Below, one piece after another: positions 1 through 7,675 of a stretch of 64,000 bases of DNA. Source of the stretch: Clostridia bacterium (GTDB taxonomy: Bacteria; Bacillota_A; Clostridia; Christensenellales; Aristaeellaceae); NCBI GenBank assembly GCA_017509065.1, contig JAFWQM010000071.1:1-64000 (forward strand). Direction: 5' to 3'. Numbering within the stretch: position 1 is the first letter of the stretch; each line of letters begins with the position of its first letter. Both the position numbers and the translations under genes were made by a program. The notes beneath the pieces were generated by a model. That model saw nothing but the letters and a program-made list of their open reading frames with translations, ran no database searches and was not told the origin of the DNA.

Positions 1-99
1 ATTATCTGCGGGCGATAAATCGGTCCATCCTGCGTCACTCAACCTTGAAATACCTCCAGTATTCCTGCGGTTTCGTTCCTTGTCTGGAACGATTTCTCA

Positions 100-215
100 T
101 CCCGCATCTGAATTCACGATTCAATTGGGCGAGCAATAATTTCGCCTATTGGGATGCAAGGGATGAAATCCCTTGCCGCAGGGTCTGGGGCCGCGGAGGC
201 TCCAGCAGACCTTTA
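100..215. repeat. Modular hairpin element, family B fragment
   Basis: The first 316 bases hold no gene. Positions 156-164 and 168-176 form a perfect 9-bp stem (GCAAGGGAT) around GAA, followed by an imperfect GC-rich hairpin near 186-212. The text TTCGCCTATTGG just upstream recurs, in inverted or direct form, next to hairpins in the elements at 9324-9590 and 37111-37505. I read this as a diverged copy of the same dispersed non-coding family. The short reading frame across it has no ribosome site or protein character. Confidence 0.5.
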
Positions 216-270
216 ATAGATTACTTATAGTAAGGGTAACATATCAAGCGTTTCGGTGCACTTCACCTGC

Positions 271-301
271 AAAAACCCCCGCGCCGAATATGACGCGGGG
301 G
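271..301 (-). terminator. Rho-independent terminator of the glycosidase gene
   Basis: On the minus strand an 8-bp stem (CCCCCGCG at 276-283 with CGCGGGGG at 294-301) is followed by five T residues (271-275). It lies 16 bases past the stop codon of the gene ending at 317. Confidence 0.8.
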
Positions 302-316
302 AGAAAACACATTTTG

Positions 317-2338
317 TCAATGAATATCGCTCGAATGGCCGATGCCGAACAGCTCGTTCTGTTTGCGGTTGGTGCTGCTGTTGTAGTTGCCGGTCACGTT
401 GATCTGATTGCCCATGAAGATGAGCACGGAGGTCGCGCCGCCGTCCAGGTTGATAGCGGACTGGCAGCCGAGCTCAGCCATCTTTTCACCCAGCCAGATG
501 CAGCTTTCGCCTTCCGTGACGCCCTTGCGCTTGCCTTCGGCCACGACCACCACATAATGGCCGGGTTCCACGATACCGAAGCCTGTGCGGGGATTGGGCG
601 TATTGCCGAATTCCTTGGAGCGGGGGGAGACTTCGCCGTTTTCCACCAGGATTGGGCCGAAGGAGAGCGTGTCCGTCGCGCCGTTTTTCAGCAGTTCCTT
701 GGCGGTGATTGTGGCGTTCTTGTGCAGGGTCACGGAGCCGTCGGGATACAGTGCCATCACGTCCAGCGGCGGATACACCGTGGAATTGGCTTTCTTGGGC
801 CGGTCATAGAACACTTCGCCGTCGCGGATGATCACGCCGATGGGGTAGTCGTAGCTCTCCTCATGGTCGCGCTCGATGCGGTAGATGAAATAGTCGGAAT
901 TGATGGCGAACACTAACTGATGCTGCTTGGCGATCTTTTCGGGGTATTCCTTATAGCGGTCGCCGTAGGATTTGTAGTGGTCTTTATCGAAGGGATAGAA
1001 GTCAAACAGTTCGCTGTTGTCCTTGGTAAAGACCTCGGCCTCATACCAGCGCAACGGACCGTTCGAGCTGTTTTTGCCTTCAAAGCGCTTGATTTCGATA
1101 CGCAGGGTCTGTGATGCGTACAGCCACAGGCCTTCGTTTTCGTTCGCGTAAACGAATTCGCTCTGGCCGTCCGGCAGGAAGCCCTGGGCCGTCAGCGCCG
1201 GGAAATGCTCGTTGAGATCGGTGGCGTTCACCACGGCGGCAAAGCTGGTCTCCGTCTGCGCGGCAGGTTCTTCTTCCGTGTACAGGGGGATGCCGCCGGT
1301 CTGCGCGGGTGCTTCCTCCTGGACGCCATCGTCTTCGCCCGTGTAATAGAAATCATCGCCCACTTCTTCCAGACTGCCCGTGGGATAGGAGTCCAGATCG
1401 TCCGTCAGGAATTCATCGCCCGGCTCATCATCGAAACTGATGATCGGGATACCGTCACCCTGTACGGGTTCGGTGTATTCCGGCTCCTGCTGCTCGTCGG
1501 GCGTATCATACGCGGCGGGCTCTTCTTCTGTCTGCGCCGCCTGCGTGACAGGCACTGTACCGGTGGGGAGCAGCTGATAGGGCGAATCCATCGTGCCGCT
1601 GCCCGAAGCGATGGTCAGCCTGGTCAGGTCCACATACACCGTGGGGCGCACGCCCAGGTCGCTGTTGCCGGTGGAGATGCGGCCGATCTTGCCCTCGTCC
1701 ATCACGCGGCGCTGCTCATGCTGGTAATCCTCGGAACGGGTGCGGCTCCACCAGGGGCTGTACTTATGGCCCTTGGAATAAATGTACAGCGGCTTCCATC
1801 GGCCTTTGTTGTTGGTTTTGGGCAGCTCGAAGATCGGAGGATCGGGCAGGATCTTGGCATAAGCGGTGCTCTCGCACAGGCGCGCGTTGTTGGAGGAAAA
1901 GCCGATGGAGGCGTCCTTCATTTCATTGGAGGTGATCAGCGTCACCAGGGCGTTATCCTCGGTGCGGTTCACCAGGGCGGCGCGTTCCTCGGCGGTGAAG
2001 GCGTCGTTGATGAAGATGCTGTTCAGGTACAGGTACAGATCGCTCTTTTCCCAGCCCTGATAATGCTCGTAGTCCCCGTGCACAGGCGCGCCGAAGAGGA
2101 TGTATTCGCTCAGCAGCCAGGCTTCGCCGCTGTCCGCCTTCAGCACGCGCCACAGGATGGGGCGCACGGTGCCGTCGGCGTCGGTGGGGTAGGAGCCGAA
2201 CGCCACATATTCATACCCCGCGCCCTTGGAATAGCCGTGCAGCACGGTTTCGGCAAAAACCGGCGATACGGAACTGAGCGTGAGCACGACGGTCAGAAAG
2301 ACCAGAAACAGTTTTTGTCCATTGAATTTGTTACGCAT
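317..2338 (-). CDS. Secreted phosphodiester glycosidase (NAGPA-type) with N-terminal DUF6273-like domain
   Basis: Exported protein of about 673 residues. An N-terminal signal peptide ends near ALA-type residues in SVSPVFAETV. Residues about 40-240 resemble the DUF6273 module (YVAFGSYP, then WRVL and a WLLSEY segment), found in surface proteins of Firmicutes. A Glu/Asp/Pro-rich linker occupies about 255-360. The C-terminal part resembles phosphodiester glycosidase domains related to the N-acetylglucosamine-1-phosphodiester alpha-N-acetylglucosaminidase catalytic fold: GFGIVEPGHYVVVV and the signature INLDGGATS near the end. The family cleaves sugar-phosphodiester links, suggesting action on exopolysaccharide or wall glycopolymer; the actual substrate cannot be read. 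Start chosen at 2338 because GAGGG lies 6 bases upstream; the ATG at 2344 abuts it. Confidence 0.8.
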   Translation of the reverse strand: MRNKFNGQKLFLVFLTVVLTLSSVSPVFAETVLHGYSKGAGYEYVAFGSYPTDADGTVRPILWRVLKADSGEAWLLSEYILFGAPVHGDYEHYQGWEKSDLYLYLNSIFINDAFTAEERAALVNRTEDNALVTLITSNEMKDASIGFSSNNARLCESTAYAKILPDPPIFELPKTNNKGRWKPLYIYSKGHKYSPWWSRTRSEDYQHEQRRVMDEGKIGRISTGNSDLGVRPTVYVDLTRLTIASGSGTMDSPYQLLPTGTVPVTQAAQTEEEPAAYDTPDEQQEPEYTEPVQGDGIPIISFDDEPGDEFLTDDLDSYPTGSLEEVGDDFYYTGEDDGVQEEAPAQTGGIPLYTEEEPAAQTETSFAAVVNATDLNEHFPALTAQGFLPDGQSEFVYANENEGLWLYASQTLRIEIKRFEGKNSSNGPLRWYEAEVFTKDNSELFDFYPFDKDHYKSYGDRYKEYPEKIAKQHQLVFAINSDYFIYRIERDHEESYDYPIGVIIRDGEVFYDRPKKANSTVYPPLDVMALYPDGSVTLHKNATITAKELLKNGATDTLSFGPILVENGEVSPRSKEFGNTPNPRTGFGIVEPGHYVVVVAEGKRKGVTEGESCIWLGEKMAELGCQSAINLDGGATSVLIFMGNQINVTGNYNSSTNRKQNELFGIGHSSDIH

Positions 2339-2369
2339 ACGCATCCCTCGTTTGTATTTAGTACGCTTC

Positions 2370-2398
2370 AGTATACCATATTTCTCCTGAACCTACAA
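2370..2398 (-). promoter_or_regulatory. Sigma-A promoter for the glycosidase gene
   Basis: On the minus strand TTGTAG (2393-2398) and TATACT (2370-2375) are separated by 17 bp, 32 bp upstream of the chosen start. Confidence 0.5.
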
Positions 2399-2455
2399 GA
2401 CGGGAATTTCAATTGTTACGGAAAACAGACTTTTGAGAATTATTTGCAAATTGTG

Positions 2456-2500
2456 TTGACAACGGCGCTCCTCCCCTTTATAATTGAGAACGGTTATCAA
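2456..2500 (+). promoter_or_regulatory. Consensus sigma-A promoter with overlapping Zur/Fur-like operator
   Basis: TTGACA (2456-2461) and TATAAT (2479-2484) are both perfect and spaced by 17 bp. Immediately downstream is a 7-1-7 inverted repeat, TGAGAAC-G-GTTATCA (2485-2499), extended by flanking T and A so that 14 of 17 positions at 2484-2500 are symmetric. A weaker 7-1-7 copy (TGAGAAT-T-ATTTGCA) lies at 2434-2448, just upstream of the -35. The 7-1-7 geometry is that of Fur-family operators. Placed on the transcription start of a fur-family gene and zinc transporter operon, it is most likely the autoregulatory Zur box. Confidence 0.75.
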
Positions 2501-2525
2501 ATTCCGACGGAAGGGGGACGGTTCG

Positions 2526-2936
2526 ATGGCCGGGAAAGCGAAGTATCGCACACAGGCGCAGGAATCGCTGCTGAATTACCTGAAGGCTTCGCCCGGCAGG
2601 CATTACACCGCCGCTGAACTGAGAGACTATTTCGCGGCGCAGGACCGCCCCATCGGAACGGCCACGATATACCGGCGGCTGGAAAGGTTCGTGGAAGAGG
2701 GAAGCATTCAGAAGTACACGCTGGGGCCGGGCGACAGCGCCTGTTACGCTTATGTGGAGGATCAGCAATGCGCCGCTCATTCCCATTGCAAATGCGAGGT
2801 GTGCGGCCGGCTGATTCATCTGAACTGCGACGAACTGCTGGAGATTCAGGTGTACCTGCAGGAGCGCCACGGCTTTACGCTGAACGCCGGAAAAACGGTG
2901 TTCTACGGTATATGCGACCAGTGCCGGAAAACCTGA
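2526..2936 (+). CDS. Fur-family metalloregulator, probably zinc-responsive Zur
   Basis: 136-residue protein with the two-domain layout of Fur/Zur/PerR. Residues 1-75 form a winged helix (TAAELRDYF, then GTATIYRRLERF as recognition helix). The C-terminal dimerisation domain has His/Cys metal ligands and two CxxC pairs (CEVC near 90, CDQC near 131), the structural zinc site of the family. Start set at 2526 from the GGAAGGGGG ribosome site; the upstream in-frame ATG at 2484 overlaps the promoter. It heads an operon with znuA, znuC and znuB, so zinc rather than iron or peroxide is the likely signal. Regulation is probably by itself at the inverted repeat on its own promoter. Confidence 0.85.
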   Translation: MAGKAKYRTQAQESLLNYLKASPGRHYTAAELRDYFAAQDRPIGTATIYRRLERFVEEGSIQKYTLGPGDSACYAYVEDQQCAAHSHCKCEVCGRLIHLNCDELLEIQVYLQERHGFTLNAGKTVFYGICDQCRKT

Positions 2937-2971
2937 CGGAATTTGAATGATCGGAAAGGAGGAAACGGATC

Positions 2972-3271
2972 ATGACGAATCGGAAACGTATGGGCGTCCT
3001 GGCGCTTTGCCTGGGCATGATTCTTGTGTTGTTCGTTTCTTCCGCGTTTATCGCGCATGAAGCCGGACACGTCTGCTTTGGCGAGCATTGCCCGGTGTGC
3101 CAATTGATCGCGGATAGCCTTACCCTATTCCGCGTGATGGGATTGGCGGCTTTTGCGCTGCTTTCGATGACCGCCCTGTCCCGGGAAAAAACGGGCCTTT
3201 GCGTGCGGGGCGTCATGCGTCTGCCTGCCTTTCATACGCTGGTGAGCTGGAAGATCCGGCTCAATGATTAA
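2972..3271 (+). CDS. Small membrane protein with Cys/His cluster, zinc operon
   Basis: 99-residue protein with two predicted membrane segments (about 8-27 and 54-70). A short segment between them reads HEAGHVCFGEHCPVC, giving three His and three Cys that could bind a metal ion. The ribosome site GGAAAGGAGG lies just upstream. It sits between the fur-family gene and znuA. Small proteins of this kind occur beside zinc ABC transporters in Clostridia, but I know no assigned function. A role as metal sensor, chaperone or transporter accessory is inference from position and residues. Confidence 0.65.
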   Translation: MTNRKRMGVLALCLGMILVLFVSSAFIAHEAGHVCFGEHCPVCQLIADSLTLFRVMGLAAFALLSMTALSREKTGLCVRGVMRLPAFHTLVSWKIRLND

Positions 3272-3281
3272 CTGAATTTCG

Positions 3282-3357
3282 ATACAGGGATGAATGGACC
3301 CAGGGGATGCGTCTGTCCGTCAGACGCTTCGCCGCGGGCTGCTTCCCTGTATTTTTC
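3282..3357 (+). promoter_or_regulatory. Structured leader or attenuator before znuA
   Basis: An outer 9-bp stem (ATACAGGGA at 3282-3290 with TCCCTGTAT at 3344-3352) encloses a perfect 7-bp hairpin (GCGTCTG 3309-3315, CAGACGC 3321-3327), and the outer stem runs into TTTTTCT. The T-run makes it able to act as a terminator or attenuator between the small gene and znuA, so that znuA expression could be tuned separately. I could not match it to a riboswitch class I know. Confidence 0.5.
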
Positions 3358-3406
3358 TATCTTTCTTTCATATTTAAATCAACTGAAAATACGGAGGAAT
3401 ATGACC

Positions 3407-4411
3407 ATGAAAAAAACGATTGCTATGCTGCTGGCTGTCCTGCTGACGGCGGCCTGCCTTTTTGCTAATATCGGTATTGCGGAAGAAAAACTCAGTATTG
3501 TCGTCACGATCTTTCCTATTTACGACTGGACGCGTCAGATCCTGGGCGACGGTGGCCGCGCGGACATCACATTACTGCTGGACAATGGCGTGGATCTGCA
3601 TTCCTACCAGCCCACCGCGCAGGATATTCTGAAAATCTCCACAGCTGATTTGTTTGTCTTCGTAGGCGGCGAGAGCGACGAATGGGTGGAGGACGTGCTG
3701 CAGTCTGCCATGAACCCCGATTTACGGGCCGTGAACCTGCTGGAAGCCCTGGGTGAGGACATCAAAGCGGAAGAAATCGTGGAAGGCATGGAGCACGAGC
3801 ATGAAGAGGATGAAGACCATGACCACGAAGAGGAAGAACACGACCATGACCACGACCATGAGCATGAAGAGGAAGCCGACGAGCATGTGTGGCTGAGCTT
3901 GCGGTGCGCACAGAAGCTGGTGCGGGCAATCGCCGGCGAGCTTTCGGAAATCGACCCGGAGAAAGCCGATGCTTATCAGGCCAACGCGGCTGCCTATATT
4001 GAGAAGCTCGCGGCCCTGGACGCGCGATATATGGAAGCGGTGGACAGCGCCGAAGTGAAAACGATCCTGTTCGGCGACCGGTTCCCCTTCCGCTATCTGG
4101 CGGACGATTACGGCCTGACCTACTATGCCGCCTTCTCCGGCTGCTCCGCTGAAAGCGAAGCCAGCTTCCAGACCATCGTGTTCCTGGCGCAGAAGGTGGA
4201 CGAGCTTTCGCTGCCCGCCGTGCTGACCATCGAGCATCCCAAGACGCGCATTGCGGAAACCGTGGTGCAGAGCACAGCGGAAAAGAACCAGAAGATTCTT
4301 TCGATGGATTCCATGCAGGGCGTGACCGCCCAGGACATTCAGGCCGGCGCGGATTATCTGGCCATTATGGAAAGCAATCTGGCCGTATTGCGGGAAGCCC
4401 TGACAAAGTAA
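3407..4411 (+). CDS. znuA: Zinc ABC transporter substrate-binding protein ZnuA/AdcA type
   Basis: Exported metal-binding receptor of about 334 residues: signal peptide (MKKTIAMLLAVLLTAACL), then the cluster A-I fold. Likely zinc ligands are the His in DLHSYQPT, the His in DEHVWLS, the His in EHPKTRI and a distal acidic residue. Residues about 128-160 form a His/Asp/Glu-rich loop, the hallmark of zinc rather than manganese receptors. GGAGG at 3393-3397 is 9 bases from the ATG at 3407; the ATG at 3401 is only 3 bases away. It works with ZnuB and ZnuC encoded downstream, from which it is separated by a 450-bp repeat-filled gap. Confidence 0.9.
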   Translation: MKKTIAMLLAVLLTAACLFANIGIAEEKLSIVVTIFPIYDWTRQILGDGGRADITLLLDNGVDLHSYQPTAQDILKISTADLFVFVGGESDEWVEDVLQSAMNPDLRAVNLLEALGEDIKAEEIVEGMEHEHEEDEDHDHEEEEHDHDHDHEHEEEADEHVWLSLRCAQKLVRAIAGELSEIDPEKADAYQANAAAYIEKLAALDARYMEAVDSAEVKTILFGDRFPFRYLADDYGLTYYAAFSGCSAESEASFQTIVFLAQKVDELSLPAVLTIEHPKTRIAETVVQSTAEKNQKILSMDSMQGVTAQDIQAGADYLAIMESNLAVLREALTK

Positions 4412-4448
4412 CTTGATTCCCCGCCATTCGGCTGGGGCTTTCGTTCAG

Positions 4449-4815
4449 TGAGGAGTGAGGAGTTAGGAGTGAGGAGTTTAAATAGATGGTAACCGTTCAG
4501 TCGGCCCAAAAGCCTTCCCCTCGGAGGGGAAGGTGGGCCGCGCGGAACCAAGATGGAGAGAGGACGCAAGTCCATTCGCGCGGCTCGGATGAGGTGAACC
4601 CCTCAACTGCAACACAACACAGTCGCTTAGGGTTACACCTCATCCGTCAGGCGCGAATGATCTCCGATACGTTGAGCCAAGTTGGTTCCGCGCCTGACAC
4701 CTTCCCCTGCGAGGGGAAGGCTTTTGGATAGTGACTTAAAGTGTCCAATGAGCAACTGAACAGATACTGTTTGTCTATATATAACTCCTAACTCCTCACT
4801 CCTAACTCCTAACTC
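4449..4815. repeat. Family A mirror element (TIR 4506-4727) inside inverted 7-bp word arrays
   Basis: The gap between znuA and znuC holds no gene. Positions 4506-4520 (CCAAAAGCCTTCCCC) and 4713-4727 are perfect 15-bp terminal inverted repeats. Each half repeats the order hairpin, CGCGCGGAACCAAG-like block, GATGAGGTG, so the second half is a diverged inverted copy of the first. Outside lie 7-bp tandem words: (T/G)AGGAGT at 4449-4479 and the inverse at 4783-4815. Related elements lie at 12885-13050, 14308-14347, 18798-19023 and 39921-39976. There is no transposase; a passive MITE-like element is the nearest known category. Confidence 0.75.
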
Positions 4816-4865
4816 AATTTTCGTGTGAATAACTGCCATATTCTTACCATCAAAGGAGCATGACC

Positions 4866-5575
4866 ATGACGCAGCTGACATGCAGTGATCTGGCCCTGGG
4901 CTACGAGGGCCGCGCGGTGCTTTCCGGACTGAGCTTTTCCGTGAACGAGGGCGATTATCTGTGCATCGTGGGGGAGAACGGGTCCGGGAAAAGCACGCTG
5001 ATGAAAACTATCAGGGCCTGATGAAACCGCTGAGCGGAAAAATCGAATGGGGCGAGGGCCTGCGTGAAAACGAAATCGGCTATCTTCCCCAGCAGACCGC
5101 TGTACAGCGTGACTTTCCCGCCACGGTATGGGAAATCGTGCTCTCCGGCTGCCAGAGCCGGACGGGCAGACGGCCGTTCTATTCAAAGGATGAAAAAAAC
5201 CTGGCCCGGAAAAACATGGAAAAGATGGGGATCAGCGGGTTCGCCCGCCGCTGCTACCGGGAATTGTCCGGCGGGCAGCAGCAGCGGGTGCTGCTGGCAA
5301 GGGCGCTGTGCGCGACGCAGAAGATCCTGCTGCTGGACGAGCCGGTGACCGGCCTGGACCCCAAGGTGACGGCGGAAATGTATGAGCTGATCGCCGGGCT
5401 CAATCGCGAGGGCGTGACCGTGATCATGATTTCCCATGACATCACGGCGGCTGTGCAGAGCGCTTCCCATATCCTGCATGTGGGGCATGAGATCTTTTTC
5501 GGCACGGTGGACGCCTATAGGAAGAGCGCGCTGGCTGAACGTTTTCTGGACGCGAAGGGAGGCGCGGAGGCATGA
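4866..5575 (+). pseudogene. znuC: Zinc ABC transporter ATPase ZnuC, frameshifted
   Basis: From the ATG at 4866 (AAAGGAG 7 bases upstream) the frame encodes 51 residues with Walker A GENGSGKST and stops at TGA 5019-5021. The rest of the ATPase continues in the -1 frame from 5018: Q-loop GYLPQQ, signature LSGGQQQR, Walker B ILLLDEP and the switch His in MISHD. A single missing base between about 5008 and 5017 explains this. The stop overlaps an ATG in the new frame (TGATG at 5019-5023), so reinitiation could give a separate C-terminal half. Possibilities are an assembly error, a true loss of function, or two polypeptides. The end overlaps znuB by four bases. Confidence 0.85.
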
Positions 5576-6492
5576 TGGACACGATGCGTCAGTATTTGAG
5601 TATTCCGTTCGTGCAGTACGCCCTGATCGTCGGGGTGCTGATTGCGCTGTGCTCGTCACTGCTGGGCGTGACGCTGGTGCTCAAGCGCTTTTCCTTCATC
5701 GGCGACGGGCTTTCCCACGTGGCCTTTGGCGCTATGGCTGTGGCGGGGGTTCTGCAGCCGGTCATGAAAAGGCTGCAGAGCGGAATGGGAGACTCCGCCC
5801 TGGAAACAGGCGTTTCCAATATCCTGCGGTTTTTCATGGATAACCAGATGATGTTCGTTCTGCCGGTCACGGTGATCTGCGCCGTTCTGCTGCTGCGGAC
5901 CGGGCAGAACACCAAAATCAAGGGCGACGCTGCCGTGGCCATGATTTCCGTCGGCGCGCTGGCCATGGGCTATCTGCTGCTGAACCTGTTCACCGCGTCC
6001 GCCAACCTGTCCGGCGACGTATGCTCCACGCTGTTCGGCTCCACGTCGATTATGACCCTGAGCAAGGCAGAGGTGTGGCTGTGCGCGGGCCTGTCCGTGG
6101 CAGTGGTTGCGATTTTCCTGCTGTTTTACAACAGGATCTTTGCCGTGACCTTCGATGAGAATTTTGCCCGCGCCTGCGGCACCCGCGTGGAGGCGTACAA
6201 CCTGCTCATCGCGGTCGTCGTCGCCGTCATCATCGTGCTGGCCATGAACCTGGTGGGTTCGCTGCTGATTTCGGCGCTCATCATTTTCCCGGCCATGAGC
6301 GCTATGCGCCTTTTCCGCAGCTTCCGGGGCGTTACCGTGTGCTCCGCGATACTGTCCGTCACCTGTGCGCTGCTCGGCATCCTGATTTCCATCCTGGGCG
6401 GAACGCCGGTGGGCTCCACCATCGTAGCGGTGGATATCGCCGCGTTTTTCATCTTCTCCCTGATCGCATGTTTTGCCAGAAAGGCGGGGTAA
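5572..6492 (+). CDS. znuB: Zinc ABC transporter permease ZnuB
   Basis: 306-residue integral membrane protein of the metal-type ABC-3 permease family with about nine hydrophobic helices. Family marks include GDGLSHVAFGAMA near residue 44 and MNLVGSLLISALIIFPAM near 230. It forms the channel used with ZnuA and ZnuC. The ATG overlaps the znuC stop (ATGA), indicating translational coupling. An insertion after about residue 60 (MKRLQSGMGDSALETG) is longer than in standard members. Confidence 0.9.
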   Translation: MMDTMRQYLSIPFVQYALIVGVLIALCSSLLGVTLVLKRFSFIGDGLSHVAFGAMAVAGVLQPVMKRLQSGMGDSALETGVSNILRFFMDNQMMFVLPVTVICAVLLLRTGQNTKIKGDAAVAMISVGALAMGYLLLNLFTASANLSGDVCSTLFGSTSIMTLSKAEVWLCAGLSVAVVAIFLLFYNRIFAVTFDENFARACGTRVEAYNLLIAVVVAVIIVLAMNLVGSLLISALIIFPAMSAMRLFRSFRGVTVCSAILSVTCALLGILISILGGTPVGSTIVAVDIAAFFIFSLIACFARKAG

Positions 6493-6496
6493 CAAA

Positions 6497-7237
6497 ATGA
6501 AAAAGATCACCTTGATTGTCGCGCTGCTCATTTTCGCGCTGGTGCTCACCGGCTGCGGAAGCTCCGGAAACGGCGCGGCCTCAGCGTCCGCGGACGAAAA
6601 CGTGAAGACCATCGACAAGGTGCCCGATCTGCTGAATCAGACGGAATACCTGCTGTATGAAAACGTGTTTTACAACGATTACGGTCCGCAGTTCGAGGGA
6701 CAGGAAACCGTCAAGCGCGGGGTGCTGGGCAAAATCCACGACGCCTTCAATGACCGCGACCGGTATTACGTCTGGGGCTATCTGGACAATACCAAGTGCT
6801 GCGACTGGCAGTGGGAAATCGTGCCCAAGGACGTGAAAAGCCTGCCGCCCGTCGGCTCGCTGGTCGTTGCGCAAGGCGTGTTCCGCGCGGATGAGAAGGC
6901 CCTGGACGGCTACTGGATCGTCGATGCTTCGGTGACGACGGAAGCGAAATACACCGGAGCGCAGGCGGAACTGAATATGCAGGCCATGACCTGCACCCTT
7001 GAAAGAGTGCAGATGCTGAATATCCTTTACAGGCCCGAAGCGTTTGAGGGCAAGGCGTTCATCGCCTATGGCCGCATTGCCGCCGTGAATACCCTGGAAG
7101 ACCCCTATTACGACGGCTCCTGGCAGATTCCTTTCTCCGCGGAGGGAGACTGCCCCGCCATCGGCACGATGGTGAACCTCCGGGGCACAGTGAAAAACAG
7201 CGCGCTCTGGGATTGCACGCTGGAAATCAGACAGTAA
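6497..7237 (+). CDS. Lipoprotein of unknown function in zinc operon
   Basis: 247-residue protein beginning with a lipoprotein signal (lipobox LTGC), so membrane-anchored on the outer face. The mature part shows two similar units: each has a VGSLVVAQG or IGTMVNLRG strand pair followed by a W-containing segment (GYWIVDAS; LWDCTLEI), as in small beta-barrel OB-like folds. A CCDW motif near residue 94 recalls the Cys pair of the YcgQ/DUF1980 group, which I cite only as a possibility. The start lies 5 bases after the znuB stop, so it is the last gene of the zinc operon. Function is likely metal-related by context alone. Confidence 0.7.
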   Translation: MKKITLIVALLIFALVLTGCGSSGNGAASASADENVKTIDKVPDLLNQTEYLLYENVFYNDYGPQFEGQETVKRGVLGKIHDAFNDRDRYYVWGYLDNTKCCDWQWEIVPKDVKSLPPVGSLVVAQGVFRADEKALDGYWIVDASVTTEAKYTGAQAELNMQAMTCTLERVQMLNILYRPEAFEGKAFIAYGRIAAVNTLEDPYYDGSWQIPFSAEGDCPAIGTMVNLRGTVKNSALWDCTLEIRQ

Positions 7238-7256
7238 TAAGGAACAGAACGGCTGA

Positions 7257-7285
7257 AAGCCTTTCTCCCTGCGGGAAGGGCTTTT
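7257..7285 (+). terminator. Terminator of the zinc operon
   Basis: A stem of AAGCC plus CCC with GGG plus GGCTT around a TGC loop is followed by a T-run (7281-7285), 20 bases past the lipoprotein stop. Confidence 0.7.
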
Positions 7286-7337
7286 TGCGATTGCTTCATA
7301 AGAATACTGTTGTCAATCAGGAATAAGTAATCTATAA

Positions 7338-7510
7338 AAGGAACGCTGGGGCCTCAGGCCCCTGGTTGGGGACGAACCGCCAATGACCGCCTGTGGCGGT
7401 AATTTCATCGGCGGTGAGATCAGCCGAAACGAGCAATGTCCACTTCAAGCGGACTTGCGACGATTGAGGCTGCGGAACTGGGGCGAACAGCCCCATCGTA
7501 ACCTCCTGTA
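7338..7510. repeat. Structured dispersed element, family C copy 1
   Basis: This occupies the 440-base gap before the polyphosphate enzyme. In order: a GGGGCC/GGCCCC hairpin (7348-7362); an 11-position stem ACCGCCAATGA (7376-7386) with TCATCGGCGGT (7405-7415) enclosing CCGCC-TGT-GGCGG; a conserved core (7416-7475) with CAGCC/GGCTG closing a GCAA(T)GTCC stem; then a GGGGC/GCCCC hairpin (7480-7494). The core recurs at 25724-25783 almost unchanged, while the 11-position stem there has a different sequence that still pairs. Ends resemble family B (GAACGCTGGGG, ATCGTAACC). Confidence 0.75.
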
Positions 7511-7575
7511 ATGGGCCTGATACTCGAATAGTAATAAGAAACCGAATAAATACATCCGAACCCGCCAATATTTGC

Positions 7576-7604
7576 TTGCTTTTCCGCCGTGATTCTTTTA
7601 TAAT
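7576..7604 (+). promoter_or_regulatory. Sigma-A promoter for the polyphosphate:AMP phosphotransferase gene
   Basis: TTGCTT (7576-7581) and TATAAT (7599-7604) with a 17-bp spacer, 71 bases upstream of the start codon. Confidence 0.65.
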
Positions 7605-7675
7605 AGACGCACTGGGAAAAATCATTCCGATAGAGCCATGCTGTATATCATCATTTTTGTCAGGAGGACGGACAG

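Noticed and set aside
45..230. Short plus-strand frame at the window start
   Set aside because: Lies across a dispersed hairpin element and has no ribosome site or motif.
5001..5023. Programmed -1 frameshift in znuC
   Set aside because: No slippery heptamer of the X XXY YYZ type and no obvious downstream stimulatory fold; a missing base is simpler.
5656..6618. 320-residue minus-strand frame
   Set aside because: Antisense of znuB and the lipoprotein gene; His/Gln-rich shadow without recognisable motifs.
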